A DNA stretch of 54,832 nt from Phycisphaerales bacterium (GCA_020427635.1 JAGQOH010000015.1:1-54832); one strand, 5' to 3'; shown: positions 27,369-36,280, counted from the stretch's first letter. The notes: generated by a model not told the origin, from the sequence alone. Numbers and translations are program-made.

Positions 27369-27974
27369 ATGGGTCGCCCAATGATTTCTCACGGATTGGT
27401 CGACAACCGACGATGCCAGGAGGGCACAGTGTTCAACGTAAAAATCATGGACAGCAGCGGGGAGTTCCGCGGAGGTCGATTAGAACTTGGCCGGTTCAAT
27501 GCGGAGACGTGCCGGGTATGGCTGGCACCACCTGAGCCCAATTACGACTGCTACCTGATCGATATCGCAGGCAAGGGAAAGCCATCGCACATCAAGAGTT
27601 GGTTCCTGGTTCATGCGTCTAAGTCACCGGATGTGGAGGGGCCGCCAGATGTACCCGTGGACTGGGGCATGCACGTCGACCATCACTCCCATGCGATGCG
27701 GTTGACTCCAATTGAAGCGAAGCGCTGGCTAGAAAGGCAAAGCATCGACCCGCCTGCGGACCTGCTGGCGCTTGTGCCGGAGGCTGTGAATGCGCCAATA
27801 CAAAGTGACCGGCTCATGCCTGCGCGCTGGTTCAATGACGAGTTTGGAATCCCGCCAGAGCGGTTGCGCGCTGCCGCTAGAACTAACAGGCTCGAAGCAG
27901 TAAAGAAGAATCGGCGCGCCTACTACTCAATGCGTTCAGTGAGCCTGCTCTGGCCCGAAGATGTAGTGCTCTAG
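27369..27974 (+). CDS. Hypothetical protein with possible DNA-binding C-terminus
   Basis: This encodes 201 residues from the ATG at 27369; an ATG at 27381 is an alternative. No signal peptide or membrane helix is present. The first half is a small beta-rich region (FNVKIMDSSGEFRGGRLELG). The last 50 residues (FNDEFGIPPERLRAAARTNR and then RRAYYSMRSVSLLWPED) look like a helix-turn-helix followed by a strand, similar to short phage or excisionase-type DNA-binding parts. I do not recognise the family. It is the first gene after the surface-protein region and before the phage packaging genes, so it may belong to the mobile island. Confidence 0.55.
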   Translation: MGRPMISHGLVDNRRCQEGTVFNVKIMDSSGEFRGGRLELGRFNAETCRVWLAPPEPNYDCYLIDIAGKGKPSHIKSWFLVHASKSPDVEGPPDVPVDWGMHVDHHSHAMRLTPIEAKRWLERQSIDPPADLLALVPEAVNAPIQSDRLMPARWFNDEFGIPPERLRAAARTNRLEAVKKNRRAYYSMRSVSLLWPEDVVL

Positions 27975-28088
27975 ACCACTCGGCTAGATGCGGTTTGTTG
28001 CGGCTTTTCATGGCTTTGCTGCTTGGTGGCATTAATCGGAACTAGACAACTCGTAGTGTCCTAGGACTTTCCGGGAGGACACACGAGC

Positions 28089-29429
28089 ATGAAGCTTCGA
28101 ACGATCGCGATCAAGGACATCAATCCTGCCCCGTACAATCCTCGAGTTGATTTGCAGCCAGGCGATCCGCGCTTCGAGAAGCTCGTCAAGAGTGTCGACG
28201 AGTTCGGTCTTGTCGAGCCGCTCGTTTGGAACGAGCGCACCAAGAATCTTGTGGGCGGTCATCAGCGGCTCAAGGTTCTGCAAGCTCAAGGTGCAGTCAC
28301 AGCGCCAGTCGTCGTAGTCAATCTGTCGCCTGAGCGCGAGAAGGCGCTGAATCTTGCGCTCAACAAGATCGCCGGCGATTGGGACGAACTCAAGCTCGCA
28401 GAGCTTCTGAACGAGCTTGTTGATGAGCCAGATCTCGACCTAGATCTCACGGGCTTTGAGCTCGACGAAGCGCAAAGCCTGATCGGAGATCTCCTTCATT
28501 CTGGCGAGGCGCCCGAGGACTTCGACGTCGATGCCGCGCTTGCCGCGGCCGGACCTCCCGTAACCAAGCCTGGCGACTTGATCGTGCTCGGTACCAATCC
28601 CGCGCGCCAGCACCGATTGCTCTGCGGCGACTGTACCAACACGGAGGACGTGACGCAGGTCATGGATGGCAACAATGCCATCCTCTTTGCGACTGATCCG
28701 CCATATCTCGTCGGTTACGACGGCACGAACCATTTAGGCAAGAAGAGCCGAAGTCGACGTCAGGGCTCATCGAAGAACTCCAAACCTGCTGATCGAGGTT
28801 GTCGTGACTGGTCGGGCACATATGGCGTTCATTGGGATGATGCGGACGCCAACACGGAGCTGTATGACAAGTTCATCGAAACTGCCGTTGAGCACGCTAT
28901 TGCTCCCAATGCAGCTTGGTACTGCTGGCACGCGAGCCGCCGCCAAGCGATGCTCGAAGCTGCTTGGACCAAGCACGGTGCGTTCGTGCATGCACAAATC
29001 ATTTGGGTGAAGAATCGCGGGATACTCACGCGATCGTGGTATCTGTGGCAGCACGAACCCTGCTTGATGGGGTGGCTCAAAGGCAACATGCCGTCGCGTG
29101 TTGAGAAGCGTCGTCTGCCCACGGTCTGGCAGGTCGACACACTCGCAAGCAATGCGGATCGGCCCGATCACCCGACGCCAAAGCCGCTTGAAGTCTTCGA
29201 GATTCCCATGCGCCAGCACACTCGTGCAGGCGACATCTGCTACGAGCCTTTCGCAGGCAGCGGCACGCAGTTCATCGCGGCTGAGCGCATGGGGCGTCGA
29301 TGCTTCGGCATCGAAATCAGCCCGGTGTATTGCGACCTCATTGTCCGCCGCTTCATCGCCTACGCGGGTGAAGCTGCAGTTGCACCGGACATCGCCGAGC
29401 GCTACCGGCTCGAGGCGGTGAAGTCATGA
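28089..29429 (+). CDS. ParB-domain DNA methyltransferase (phage type)
   Basis: This encodes 446 residues starting at the ATG at 28089, with GGGAGGAC upstream. Residues 1-110 are a ParB/Srx-like domain (INPAPYNPR, FGLVEPLVWNERTKNLVGGH). The rest is a beta-class amino-methyltransferase, with catalytic DPPY near residue 203 and the SAM motif FAGSGTQFIAAERMGRRCFG near 387. This fusion is common next to terminase genes in phages, where it methylates adenine or N4-cytosine to protect phage DNA. It overlaps the next gene by ATGA, so it is part of the packaging operon. Confidence 0.92.
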   Translation: MKLRTIAIKDINPAPYNPRVDLQPGDPRFEKLVKSVDEFGLVEPLVWNERTKNLVGGHQRLKVLQAQGAVTAPVVVVNLSPEREKALNLALNKIAGDWDELKLAELLNELVDEPDLDLDLTGFELDEAQSLIGDLLHSGEAPEDFDVDAALAAAGPPVTKPGDLIVLGTNPARQHRLLCGDCTNTEDVTQVMDGNNAILFATDPPYLVGYDGTNHLGKKSRSRRQGSSKNSKPADRGCRDWSGTYGVHWDDADANTELYDKFIETAVEHAIAPNAAWYCWHASRRQAMLEAAWTKHGAFVHAQIIWVKNRGILTRSWYLWQHEPCLMGWLKGNMPSRVEKRRLPTVWQVDTLASNADRPDHPTPKPLEVFEIPMRQHTRAGDICYEPFAGSGTQFIAAERMGRRCFGIEISPVYCDLIVRRFIAYAGEAAVAPDIAERYRLEAVKS

Positions 29430-30037
29430 CAGAGCTGCAGCGTAATCCAGGCCGTGAGCATCGAGGTGTGCTCGACATCATTCGTGATCTGAAGAGCGGC
29501 GTGCTTGACCCTTGCAACCTGGCACCGGAAGAACGCCAGCTGTGCGTCGCGCACCTCAACGGCGAAGGATTATCCGTCGCGGAGATCGCGAAGGTCCTCA
29601 AGGTCAGTGACCGAACCGTACAGCGGGATCGAAAGGCAATTCTTCAGAGCAATCGCCTGGAGCACAATCCTCAACTGGCGGGCGAGTATGCGGGTTGGCT
29701 GATCGCAGAGGCGGAAGCGACGGTTTCGCGCCTGCGGCGCACGGCGCGCGATCGCGAAACACCCGCCGCTGTCAAGATCGAAGCTGAGAAGGCATGTTTC
29801 GATATTCGAGATCGGGTGATTCAACGTCTGCAGAGTCTCGGCTTCCTGCCGATGGCGACCCAGCGCGTCCACGCTGACCTGATTCATCACACCGGCGAGG
29901 CACAAACGCTTGCCGAGATTCAAGCGGAGGCCCAACGTCTCCAGGAAATCAACGCCGAATTCATCGATGGCGACGCAAAGGTCATCGGCGACATCGAATC
30001 CATGGAAGGGGGTGACCTTGCAACGTGCAGTCCCTGA
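29426..30037 (+). CDS. Probable small terminase subunit or terminase-linked HTH protein
   Basis: This encodes 203 residues from the ATG at 29426. A clear helix-turn-helix lies at about 50-70 (GLSVAEIAKVLKVSDRTVQR). It is followed by long charged helices suited to oligomerisation (AEAEATVSRLRRTARDRETP) and an acidic end. Small terminases bind the pac or cos site and form rings. The position between the methylase and large terminase, and the domain order, fit that role, although sequence conservation in this family is weak. The 3' end overlaps the large terminase start. Confidence 0.7.
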   Translation: MTELQRNPGREHRGVLDIIRDLKSGVLDPCNLAPEERQLCVAHLNGEGLSVAEIAKVLKVSDRTVQRDRKAILQSNRLEHNPQLAGEYAGWLIAEAEATVSRLRRTARDRETPAAVKIEAEKACFDIRDRVIQRLQSLGFLPMATQRVHADLIHHTGEAQTLAEIQAEAQRLQEINAEFIDGDAKVIGDIESMEGGDLATCSP

Positions 30038-31601
30038 ACTTCGCCAACAAGTCAGCGCGCATCGTGTCAAGCTTGCTGCGATGTCACCCTATGCGTTCGC
30101 CAAAGTGTACCTCGCGCATCACCTGCGCTCCGAAAGCTCGCGCATGCACGCCGAGCTTTACGAGATGCTCCACGAAGCAACAATGCAGCGCGGACGGCGC
30201 ATCGCCGTCGCTGCGCCCCGCGGCCACGCAAAGAGCACGGTCGTCAGTCTTGCCTATGTCCTATGGTCGGTTCTCTTCGAGCACGAGCCATTCGTGCTGA
30301 TCATCAGCGCGACCGCCGAGCAGGCCGAGCAGCACCTGCGCACGATCCGCGAGGAGATACAGACCAATGCTAAGCTCATCACAGACTTTCCAGAGGTCTG
30401 TGGGCGACAGGGGGCGCCTTGGCGGAAGAATCTCGTCCAATTGACCAACGGTGTAATGATCAGGTGTTTGGGCGCGGGGCAGGGTGTGCGCGGCACAAAG
30501 CATCGTCAGGACCGGCCGAGCCTGATTGTCGTCGACGACTTGGAAACTCAGGATGCCTGCATCGAACCCGAGCAGCGCGAAAAATTGCGCGATTGGTTCA
30601 CCAGGACGCTGCTCAAGGCGGGGGATGCCCGCACGAACGTGGTCGTGGTCGGCACGATCGTGCACTACGACTCGCTGTTGGCAAACCTGACGAATGAGAA
30701 GCCCGGTGGGCGCTTTGCTGGTTGGCACCGGCGCATGTATCAAGCAGTTGAATCATTCAGTGAGCATCCCGAGCTGTGGGAGACGTGGGAGGCCATCCGA
30801 ACGGGTCAAGCCGAACACGAGGGAAAGTTGGGCCCAGATGCTTCGCGAGTGTTCTTCAGTGCCAACGCCGAGCAAATGCTCGCGGGCACCAGCGTCCTGT
30901 GGCCAGAGTGTGAGGGCTATCTGGCGCTGATGGAGATGCGTGTCGACGAGGGGCGAGCAAGCTTTCAGGCCGAGAAACAGAACGAGCCGCTCGATCCAGC
31001 AACGTGCTTGTTCAATGAGGATCGATTTCGGTATTGGGACGATCAGTTCGACAGTCCAAAGGAGGTACTGGATTCTCTTCGGCGAGACTTCAGAGTTGTT
31101 GCAGCCTGCGATCCGAGCATGGGCAAGCGCCACAGCAGGGGGGACTACACGGCGATTGTCGTGGTAGCCAACGAGCTCGACGACGGTGCCGCCTATGTGC
31201 TCGAGGCCGACATTGCCCGCCGCAAGCCGGATGAAGCAATCGATCGAATCATCGCAATCGCCAAGGCCTACCCCCTTGACAGTTTCTACATCGAGGCGAA
31301 TCAGTTCCAGGAACTCATGGCCGATCAACTTGAAAAGCGTGCGTATGCAGCCGGGATCAGTCTCCGTATCGAGAAAGTGAACAATGTGGCTCACAAGCGA
31401 ACGCGCATTGAGAGCCTTGAGCCAATGGTCTCCAGCGGCAAGCTACGCTTTAGCCGTCGCCACCAGTTGTTGCTTGATCAACTTAGGCAGTTTCCGTTGG
31501 CAGCGCATGACGATGGGCCTGATGCCCTGGAGATGGCGGTTGCCGGAGCGATTGACCCTGGCCCGCAGGTCTGGGTCGTGCCAGTGCACTTCGCTCACTA
31601 G
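30012..31601 (+). CDS. Phage terminase large subunit
   Basis: This encodes about 529 residues. The start is taken as GTG at 30012; TTG at 30018 has better spacing from GGAAGGGG, and ATG at 30081 is also possible. The ATPase half has Walker A APRGHAKST, Walker B SLIVVDDLE and the coupling motif VVVVGTIVHYDS. The nuclease half is RNase H-like, starting VAACDPSMGKRHSRGDYTAI, then FYIEANQFQELM, with a final acidic residue in HDDGPDALEMAV. The motor and headful nuclease therefore look intact. No portal, protease or capsid gene follows. Instead the end overlaps a convergent mcrC gene by 119 bases. Confidence 0.9.
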   Translation: MTLQRAVPELRQQVSAHRVKLAAMSPYAFAKVYLAHHLRSESSRMHAELYEMLHEATMQRGRRIAVAAPRGHAKSTVVSLAYVLWSVLFEHEPFVLIISATAEQAEQHLRTIREEIQTNAKLITDFPEVCGRQGAPWRKNLVQLTNGVMIRCLGAGQGVRGTKHRQDRPSLIVVDDLETQDACIEPEQREKLRDWFTRTLLKAGDARTNVVVVGTIVHYDSLLANLTNEKPGGRFAGWHRRMYQAVESFSEHPELWETWEAIRTGQAEHEGKLGPDASRVFFSANAEQMLAGTSVLWPECEGYLALMEMRVDEGRASFQAEKQNEPLDPATCLFNEDRFRYWDDQFDSPKEVLDSLRRDFRVVAACDPSMGKRHSRGDYTAIVVVANELDDGAAYVLEADIARRKPDEAIDRIIAIAKAYPLDSFYIEANQFQELMADQLEKRAYAAGISLRIEKVNNVAHKRTRIESLEPMVSSGKLRFSRRHQLLLDQLRQFPLAAHDDGPDALEMAVAGAIDPGPQVWVVPVHFAH

Positions 31602-32796
31602 CCTCGCGAATCTCAGAGGCGACCGCTTCAATCTGACTCAGAATGACACTCGGACGTGCCCTGAGTTGAAGTGCGCGGACATGGAGCAGCTTGCCACTTT
31701 GTTTGACGTGATGCGTCGCCGATTGCACTCCCTCATCGGCCGCGTAGATGAGCGTGCCAGATGGAAGGTCAAGTGCAATGGTGTAGGCCAGCAGCTGATA
31801 GAGATCAGCGTTCCGATATGCCCCTGACGGCAGGCGCTTGTACTTTGCGTCACCAACCCAACATACTTTGATGCCATCTACTAGGCACAGGTCCGGCTTG
31901 AGCGGGACGCGATGATCTTCATCGAGGCGCAGCTTCGGTGCCTTATCTGGCCACTGTCGCCGATCGAGTCCGAGTGCTCGGCGTAGGGCGATGCGCACGA
32001 ACTCTTCGAATACCTTGTTCATGTCGACGAGCAGTGCTCGCGCCTGCGTGGAACCCACTCCAAGATCGAGCGAGCTTGACTGCAGAACGACACGAGCAAG
32101 CGAGATGGCCGGGCGGTAGTGCTCATTGAGCCGCGTGAACATGACGTCCGGTACGGTCGCAGGGTGAACGACCATTTCGTGCACCAACCCGAATGCCCGT
32201 CGCGCTCGGCCAAGCTCTCGCTGTACTTGCGATGACTCCGACGGAAACCTGCCAATGAAGCGCAGCGCCGCCAGAAGAAGACGGTTCTCGAGAATGTCAG
32301 TCGTGAATAGATCGTGCTCGACTTCGATCGGAGGAGCAATGCCGCATTGACGGGTGATGTACGACTCGAACCGGATGCGCCCGCGCGGCGATGAAGTCAA
32401 CTCCTGCTCTGAGCGGTATCCAGCCAGCAGTCCTCGATGCGTCGCGCGTTCGACCGTTCGGCAGAGCAACAGCGCGACCAGATCACAAACAGTGACGTCG
32501 TGAGCCCAAGCAGCGTCCGCCTCCGACCAATTCACGAGCTCACACGCATAGGACACCATGAAAGCTACGGATTGCATTGGAATCTTCGGGCGGATCTCCA
32601 ATTCGAGCGTCGGTGTCGCGATGACGCCGATGTGCTGATCCGGCGTGAGGTCGTAGCGGTCGGTCGTCCCGACTGTAGGTGCAACCTCAAGGCCCGGGTG
32701 CAGTTGCTGGAGCGCATCTCGCTCGGTCGGCGAGAGCTGCACAGATGGCAGCGTCTTGTACTCAGTCAGTGTTAGACGTCGGTGACTCATCATCAT
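31483..32796 (-). CDS. mcrC: McrC-like nuclease subunit of McrBC restriction system
   Basis: This encodes 437 residues. It starts at 32796 (or ATG 32790), overlapping the mcrB 3' end. The N-terminal part (LTEYKTLPSVQLS) and the long helical middle fit McrC. The PD-(D/E)xK site reads LKPDLCLVDG followed by DAKYK. McrC is the endonuclease that works with the McrB motor to cut methylated DNA. The last 40 residues (from about SERSALARPRPAG) are encoded antisense to the terminase end and look unlike McrC. The original stop seems lost and the protein now reads into neighbouring DNA. Confidence 0.85.
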   Translation of the reverse strand: MMMSHRRLTLTEYKTLPSVQLSPTERDALQQLHPGLEVAPTVGTTDRYDLTPDQHIGVIATPTLELEIRPKIPMQSVAFMVSYACELVNWSEADAAWAHDVTVCDLVALLLCRTVERATHRGLLAGYRSEQELTSSPRGRIRFESYITRQCGIAPPIEVEHDLFTTDILENRLLLAALRFIGRFPSESSQVQRELGRARRAFGLVHEMVVHPATVPDVMFTRLNEHYRPAISLARVVLQSSSLDLGVGSTQARALLVDMNKVFEEFVRIALRRALGLDRRQWPDKAPKLRLDEDHRVPLKPDLCLVDGIKVCWVGDAKYKRLPSGAYRNADLYQLLAYTIALDLPSGTLIYAADEGVQSATHHVKQSGKLLHVRALQLRARPSVILSQIEAVASEIREASERSALARPRPAGQGQSLRQPPSPGHQAHRHALPTETA

Positions 32797-34516
32797 CCTC
32801 GTCGTCAGCCGTGCTTGTTGGGTCTACTTCATCGGTCGATGTCCGGGAGCGCACCGCCTTGTATGTGAACTGCTCGGCTTTCCCTGGATCATCGAAGAAC
32901 CGGTCCGCAAGCGCCGGCAAGACGGAGTGATTCCATGTCAGCTCCGCCCATTCCTCTGAGAGCTGATTCGGATCCTTGATAAGGAAGTGACTCGGCCCGA
33001 TCGCCGCATGCGGATCATTGATGATGCGGTTCACGTCATCGAGCATATCGGCCAAGAACACCATGTCAGGGCCGTTGTCGTCCAGGAAGCGATTGAGCAA
33101 TCCCTTGATCGGGGGCTGGCTTGGGGTGAGATCGACGAACGCGAAGCGTCTTCGCAGCGCCATATCAAGCAGGGCAATCGAGCGATCGGCGGTGTTCATG
33201 GTGCCGATGATCAGCAGATTTGGCGGCAATCGAAACGTCGATTCTGAGTATTGGAGCGTGATGTACTCGTCTCGGTACTCCAGCAAGAAGTACAGCTCGC
33301 CAAAGACCTTCGCCAGGTTGCCGCGATTGATTTCGTCAATCACGAGGACGAACGTTTGATCAGGTGCTTTGTTCGCTCGATCGGCAAGACGTTTGATGGG
33401 ACCATCCCGCAGCTCGAAGTGATTGGCGCCGGCAGGTCGGTATCCCTCAACGAAGTCCTCATAGGCATATGACGGATGGAACTGCACCAGAGCAACGCGT
33501 TCAGAGTCGCCAGCAATCGCGTTTGCAAGCTTGCGTGCGATGAATGTCTTGCCCGTCCCTGGGGGGCCCTGCATGATCAACTGGCGCTTGTCTTTGAGCA
33601 GGCGCGCCCATTCCGTGAGAATATCGAGTGGGTCAAGATAGAGCACAGCGCCCAGTTCATTGAGAGCAGTAGGTTTCGGACGAGGGGTTGGTCCCCCTCT
33701 CCCACCCTTCTTCGTACCGCGTCGCGTCCCGCCGTTCGCGGACTTCCACTCTTGGATGAACGGCATGCGGTAGAAATGGAACCCGGGCTCACGCTCCTTC
33801 TCAAGGCCGTGCCGGATGACCAACAAATCGGCATCGATGTTCTCGGTTGGGCCGTTTGCCAAGAAGCGGCTATACGCCTCTCGAATCAGTTTCTTGTCCT
33901 TCCTTGAAGAGATGTTCTCAAAGTATTCAGGGAAGATCATGTAGAGCCATGCTTCGCGCATGGGTTGATAAGCCTTGCGGTCAAACTCGAACGCAAAGAC
34001 GTCTGCTCGGAACGCAACAGGATCTGCAAGGAGGCGCGACCGTACGTCTTGATCGTGATCGTGCCAATAGATCAGGAACGAGTTGATCCAATCTAAGTGA
34101 AAGGGGCGATGCTGGTTGAAGCTTTGGTCCCCCGCGAGGCCATGTCGAACGCCAGCAATTGCCCAGTCGGGAACTTCCACGCTACGCGAGCCCCACTCCA
34201 AGACCGAGCGCACATTGTCAATCTTCTTCGCCTGTCCCGTGATAGTTGTAAAGAATTGCTGGACATAGAGCATCTCGGCACCAAGCTGAATGAGATCATC
34301 ACCCCCGCCAGCCAATTGATCCCGAAACTTCTCGAGGAATGTACCTTCGCCGGTGTCGAGCTTCTGCACGAAATCGGTGTCGAAGCGCCGCAGGTTGTCA
34401 AGCCCCCAGATGGGGCGCTCTGGCGTAAAGAGGCTGTCGAAGCGAACAAGCGTCGTCTCTCGAATGCGTCGAAGTGCTTCGTAGGTTTCTTCCGGAGCGT
34501 TTGCCAATATCGCCAT
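32762..34516 (-). CDS. mcrB: McrB-like AAA+ GTPase of McrBC restriction system
   Basis: This encodes 584 residues. The ATG at 34516 was preferred to one further upstream because GGGAGGAC precedes it. The first 290 residues are a helical and charged specificity region with no clear known DNA-binding fold. The AAA+ domain has Walker A GPPGTGKT (about 317-324), Walker B VLVIDEINRGN and the McrB-specific MNTADRS (about 439-445), followed by ALRRRFAF. The tail is highly acidic (TADDEDDDE). McrB hexamers translocate DNA using GTP after recognising modified cytosines. The gene overlaps mcrC by 35 bases, so the pair is one operon. Confidence 0.92.
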   Translation of the reverse strand: MAILANAPEETYEALRRIRETTLVRFDSLFTPERPIWGLDNLRRFDTDFVQKLDTGEGTFLEKFRDQLAGGGDDLIQLGAEMLYVQQFFTTITGQAKKIDNVRSVLEWGSRSVEVPDWAIAGVRHGLAGDQSFNQHRPFHLDWINSFLIYWHDHDQDVRSRLLADPVAFRADVFAFEFDRKAYQPMREAWLYMIFPEYFENISSRKDKKLIREAYSRFLANGPTENIDADLLVIRHGLEKEREPGFHFYRMPFIQEWKSANGGTRRGTKKGGRGGPTPRPKPTALNELGAVLYLDPLDILTEWARLLKDKRQLIMQGPPGTGKTFIARKLANAIAGDSERVALVQFHPSYAYEDFVEGYRPAGANHFELRDGPIKRLADRANKAPDQTFVLVIDEINRGNLAKVFGELYFLLEYRDEYITLQYSESTFRLPPNLLIIGTMNTADRSIALLDMALRRRFAFVDLTPSQPPIKGLLNRFLDDNGPDMVFLADMLDDVNRIINDPHAAIGPSHFLIKDPNQLSEEWAELTWNHSVLPALADRFFDDPGKAEQFTYKAVRSRTSTDEVDPTSTADDEDDDESPTSNTD

Positions 34517-34644
34517 GTTGTCCTCCCAACGACACCATGCTAGCAGGATCGCATCGGTGCTCGGCGCGAGGGCGAGCAAAGTAGCAGGTCGTCGTGCTGG
34601 CCCGGCCCGGGCGAAATGGAGCACACCCTAGAAAGGAGATTCCC

Positions 34645-34947
34645 GTGGTGAGTACAAGTGAGATGGCGCATGATGGAGTTCGGCAATCAAGCACTGCAAA
34701 CAGAGATGGTGTCAGTGCCAAGCCCGTCCCGCTGCTGATCGGCAACCGCGATGCGGCATGTATGCTCGGCATCGGTGCGAGAACGCTGTGGTCGATCACA
34801 AAGTGCAAGGCGATACCGTCGCGCAAGATCGGCTCTCGTGTGCTGTATTCGCCGGACGAACTGCGAGCATGGATCAGCCTCGGCTGTCCGACCGAACCGG
34901 GCGCAGCTGATCGAGTAACAAAGGCGATGCGTCAGACCGCGAAGTAG
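34645..34947 (+). CDS. Excisionase-like helix-turn-helix protein
   Basis: This encodes 100 residues from the GTG at 34645, with AAAGGAG six bases upstream; GTG 34648 is an equally short alternative. The core (LLIGNRDAACMLGIGARTLW, then IPSRKIGSRVLYSPDELRAW) is the winged HTH of the MerR/excisionase group. Such proteins direct recombination or act as phage regulators. It is divergent from mcrB and upstream of the serine recombinase module, so it may be its directionality factor. That is unproven. Confidence 0.8.
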   Translation: MVSTSEMAHDGVRQSSTANRDGVSAKPVPLLIGNRDAACMLGIGARTLWSITKCKAIPSRKIGSRVLYSPDELRAWISLGCPTEPGAADRVTKAMRQTAK

Positions 34948-34951
34948 AAAC

Positions 34952-35011
34952 CTGAAGCGCAGACGCGAGAACGCCCTCAGCTGGGAATTCAATCGGCTGA
35001 GGGCGCTTCAG
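34952..35011. terminator. Bidirectional terminator between convergent genes
   Basis: A perfect ten-base stem CGCCCTCAGC (34972-34981) and GCTGAGGGCG (34996-35005) lies between two convergent stop codons. A second, alternative stem CTGAAGCG (34952-34959) with CGCTTCAG (35004-35011) shares two bases with it, so the two are partly exclusive. No long T-run is present. Confidence 0.65.
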
Positions 35012-35033
35012 ACAAGATGGGATATTGCTTGGT

Positions 35034-35486
35034 CTATCGTGCGGCGAACAACCCGCGCTCAACCTTCTTGAAGCGCGCCTCGCTGCCCTTCTGATTGATC
35101 TCGCGCATCATCGCTGAGTAGAGCGTCGATGCGGGTGTCTTGCCGCCTGGGCTGGTCCATAGTCCTTGCGCCTCCATCTGCTGAATCAACTCGCGGGTTC
35201 GCATGGGTTGCTTGGCCTTGGCAAGCAGCTGGGCCGCGGCGTCGAGCGCGCTCATGCCTTGCTTGCCGGACGAAGGAGTGCGGCGCGAGCGCTCTCGCTT
35301 CGGGGACTCCTCCGCGCGGCGGGGCTCTGCTTGGGTGCGCTTCGAAGGCTTGGGCGATTTGACCGGCTTGGTCTCAGCTGCGCCTAACGTTTCGCTCTGC
35401 TTCGCCTCGGCCTTCGCCTTGCGCGGCATGCGCTTCGTGGCGGGCTTGGCTGCTGACGCGTTCTTCTTCTTGGTTGTCGTTGCCAT
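35034..35486 (-). CDS. HARE-HTH domain protein with Lys/Ala-rich tail
   Basis: This encodes 150 residues. The ATG at 35486 follows AAGGAGAT; the longer frame upstream reads through non-coding DNA. Residues 1-75 are a disordered, strongly basic, histone H1-like tail (MATTTKKKNASAAKPATKRM). Residues 78-150 are a winged helix of the HARE-HTH type (SALDAAAQLLAKAKQPMRTR, then GLWTSPGGKTPASTLYSAMM, KKVERGLFAAR). HARE-HTH domains occur in chromatin factors and in restriction or phage contexts, where they are proposed to sense modified DNA. Here it lies inside a restriction-rich island. Confidence 0.85.
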   Translation of the reverse strand: MATTTKKKNASAAKPATKRMPRKAKAEAKQSETLGAAETKPVKSPKPSKRTQAEPRRAEESPKRERSRRTPSSGKQGMSALDAAAQLLAKAKQPMRTRELIQQMEAQGLWTSPGGKTPASTLYSAMMREINQKGSEARFKKVERGLFAAR

Positions 35487-35758
35487 CGTCGATCTCCTTG
35501 GCGCGCTGATGCGCCATTTCGTGGACATGAAGGGCAGCACATTCGCCGCCCGTGTGCGTCCATACAGGGCCGATGTCGCGCCACAAAGCAAGGCAATTTG
35601 GGCATCATTTCGAGGATGTTTGCGAGGTCGGCCCAGTTGCCCACTGTGTGCCCAGAAGTGGCGCCGAAGTCGGCAAGCACGCCGGAATCGCCTTGCTATA
35701 GCTGCCCCTCCTTGGCCCACTGTGGCAACACGCCACCACCAGTGCCAGGGAGGCCAAC
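35487..35758. promoter_or_regulatory. Divergent region between HARE-HTH gene and recombinase module
   Basis: These 272 bases must hold promoters for both directions. I find no certain promoter or operator. GTGCCCAGAAGTGGCG and similar G+C-rich words occur without a clear palindrome. A short leftward frame encoding CPNCLALW and later GECAALHVHE exists but lacks a start. Confidence 0.4.
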
Positions 35759-36280
35759 GTGCGCGATCTCGACGCCATTCAGCCCAGCGATCTGCCGAAC
35801 TGCTCACTCAATGAACTTCATGCGCTCTGGCGAAAATACTTTCCGCGCCAGCGCACCAAGCCGCCGCCGAAGGTCAAGCAGGTGCTCATCCGCGAGATCG
35901 CATGGACCATGCAGGAGCGCCAGTTCGGCGGCCTCGATGCCGAGACCAAGCGCTTGCTCAACGCGGCCATCCGCGCAGCAGAGCGCGAGGGCATTGCCAT
36001 GCGCAAGCTCAACACCGAACCTAGGCGTCGCGGCGAGAAGCGCGCCCGGCCCCAGTCTTCACCCAAATCGCGCGCCAAGCTCCAGGCTGGCACGAAGCTC
36101 ATCCGCAGGTGGCACGGCCGCACGCACGAAGTTGTTGTGCTCGCCGATTCGCACTTCGAATACCGCGGCAAGGTTTATTCGAGCCTCAGCGAGATCGCGC
36201 GTCTCATCACCGGCACGCAATGGTCCGGCCCGCGTTTCTTCGGTGTGACACAGCGCTCCAAGAGGGACGGATCGGCATGA
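35759..36280 (+). CDS. DUF2924 family protein
   Basis: This encodes 173 residues from the GTG at 35759 with CAGGGAGG five bases upstream. It matches the DUF2924 pattern: a helical N-terminus (LNELHALWRKYFPRQRTKPP, then LIREIAWTMQERQFGGLD), a basic linker, and a C-terminal small domain (GTKLIRRWHGRTHEVVVL, FEYRGKVYSSLSEIARLITG, WSGPRFFG). Proteins of this family are almost always encoded directly before large serine recombinases. Here the stop overlaps the recombinase start by ATGA. A DNA-binding cofactor role is likely but unproven. Confidence 0.88.
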   Translation: MRDLDAIQPSDLPNCSLNELHALWRKYFPRQRTKPPPKVKQVLIREIAWTMQERQFGGLDAETKRLLNAAIRAAEREGIAMRKLNTEPRRRGEKRARPQSSPKSRAKLQAGTKLIRRWHGRTHEVVVLADSHFEYRGKVYSSLSEIARLITGTQWSGPRFFGVTQRSKRDGSA

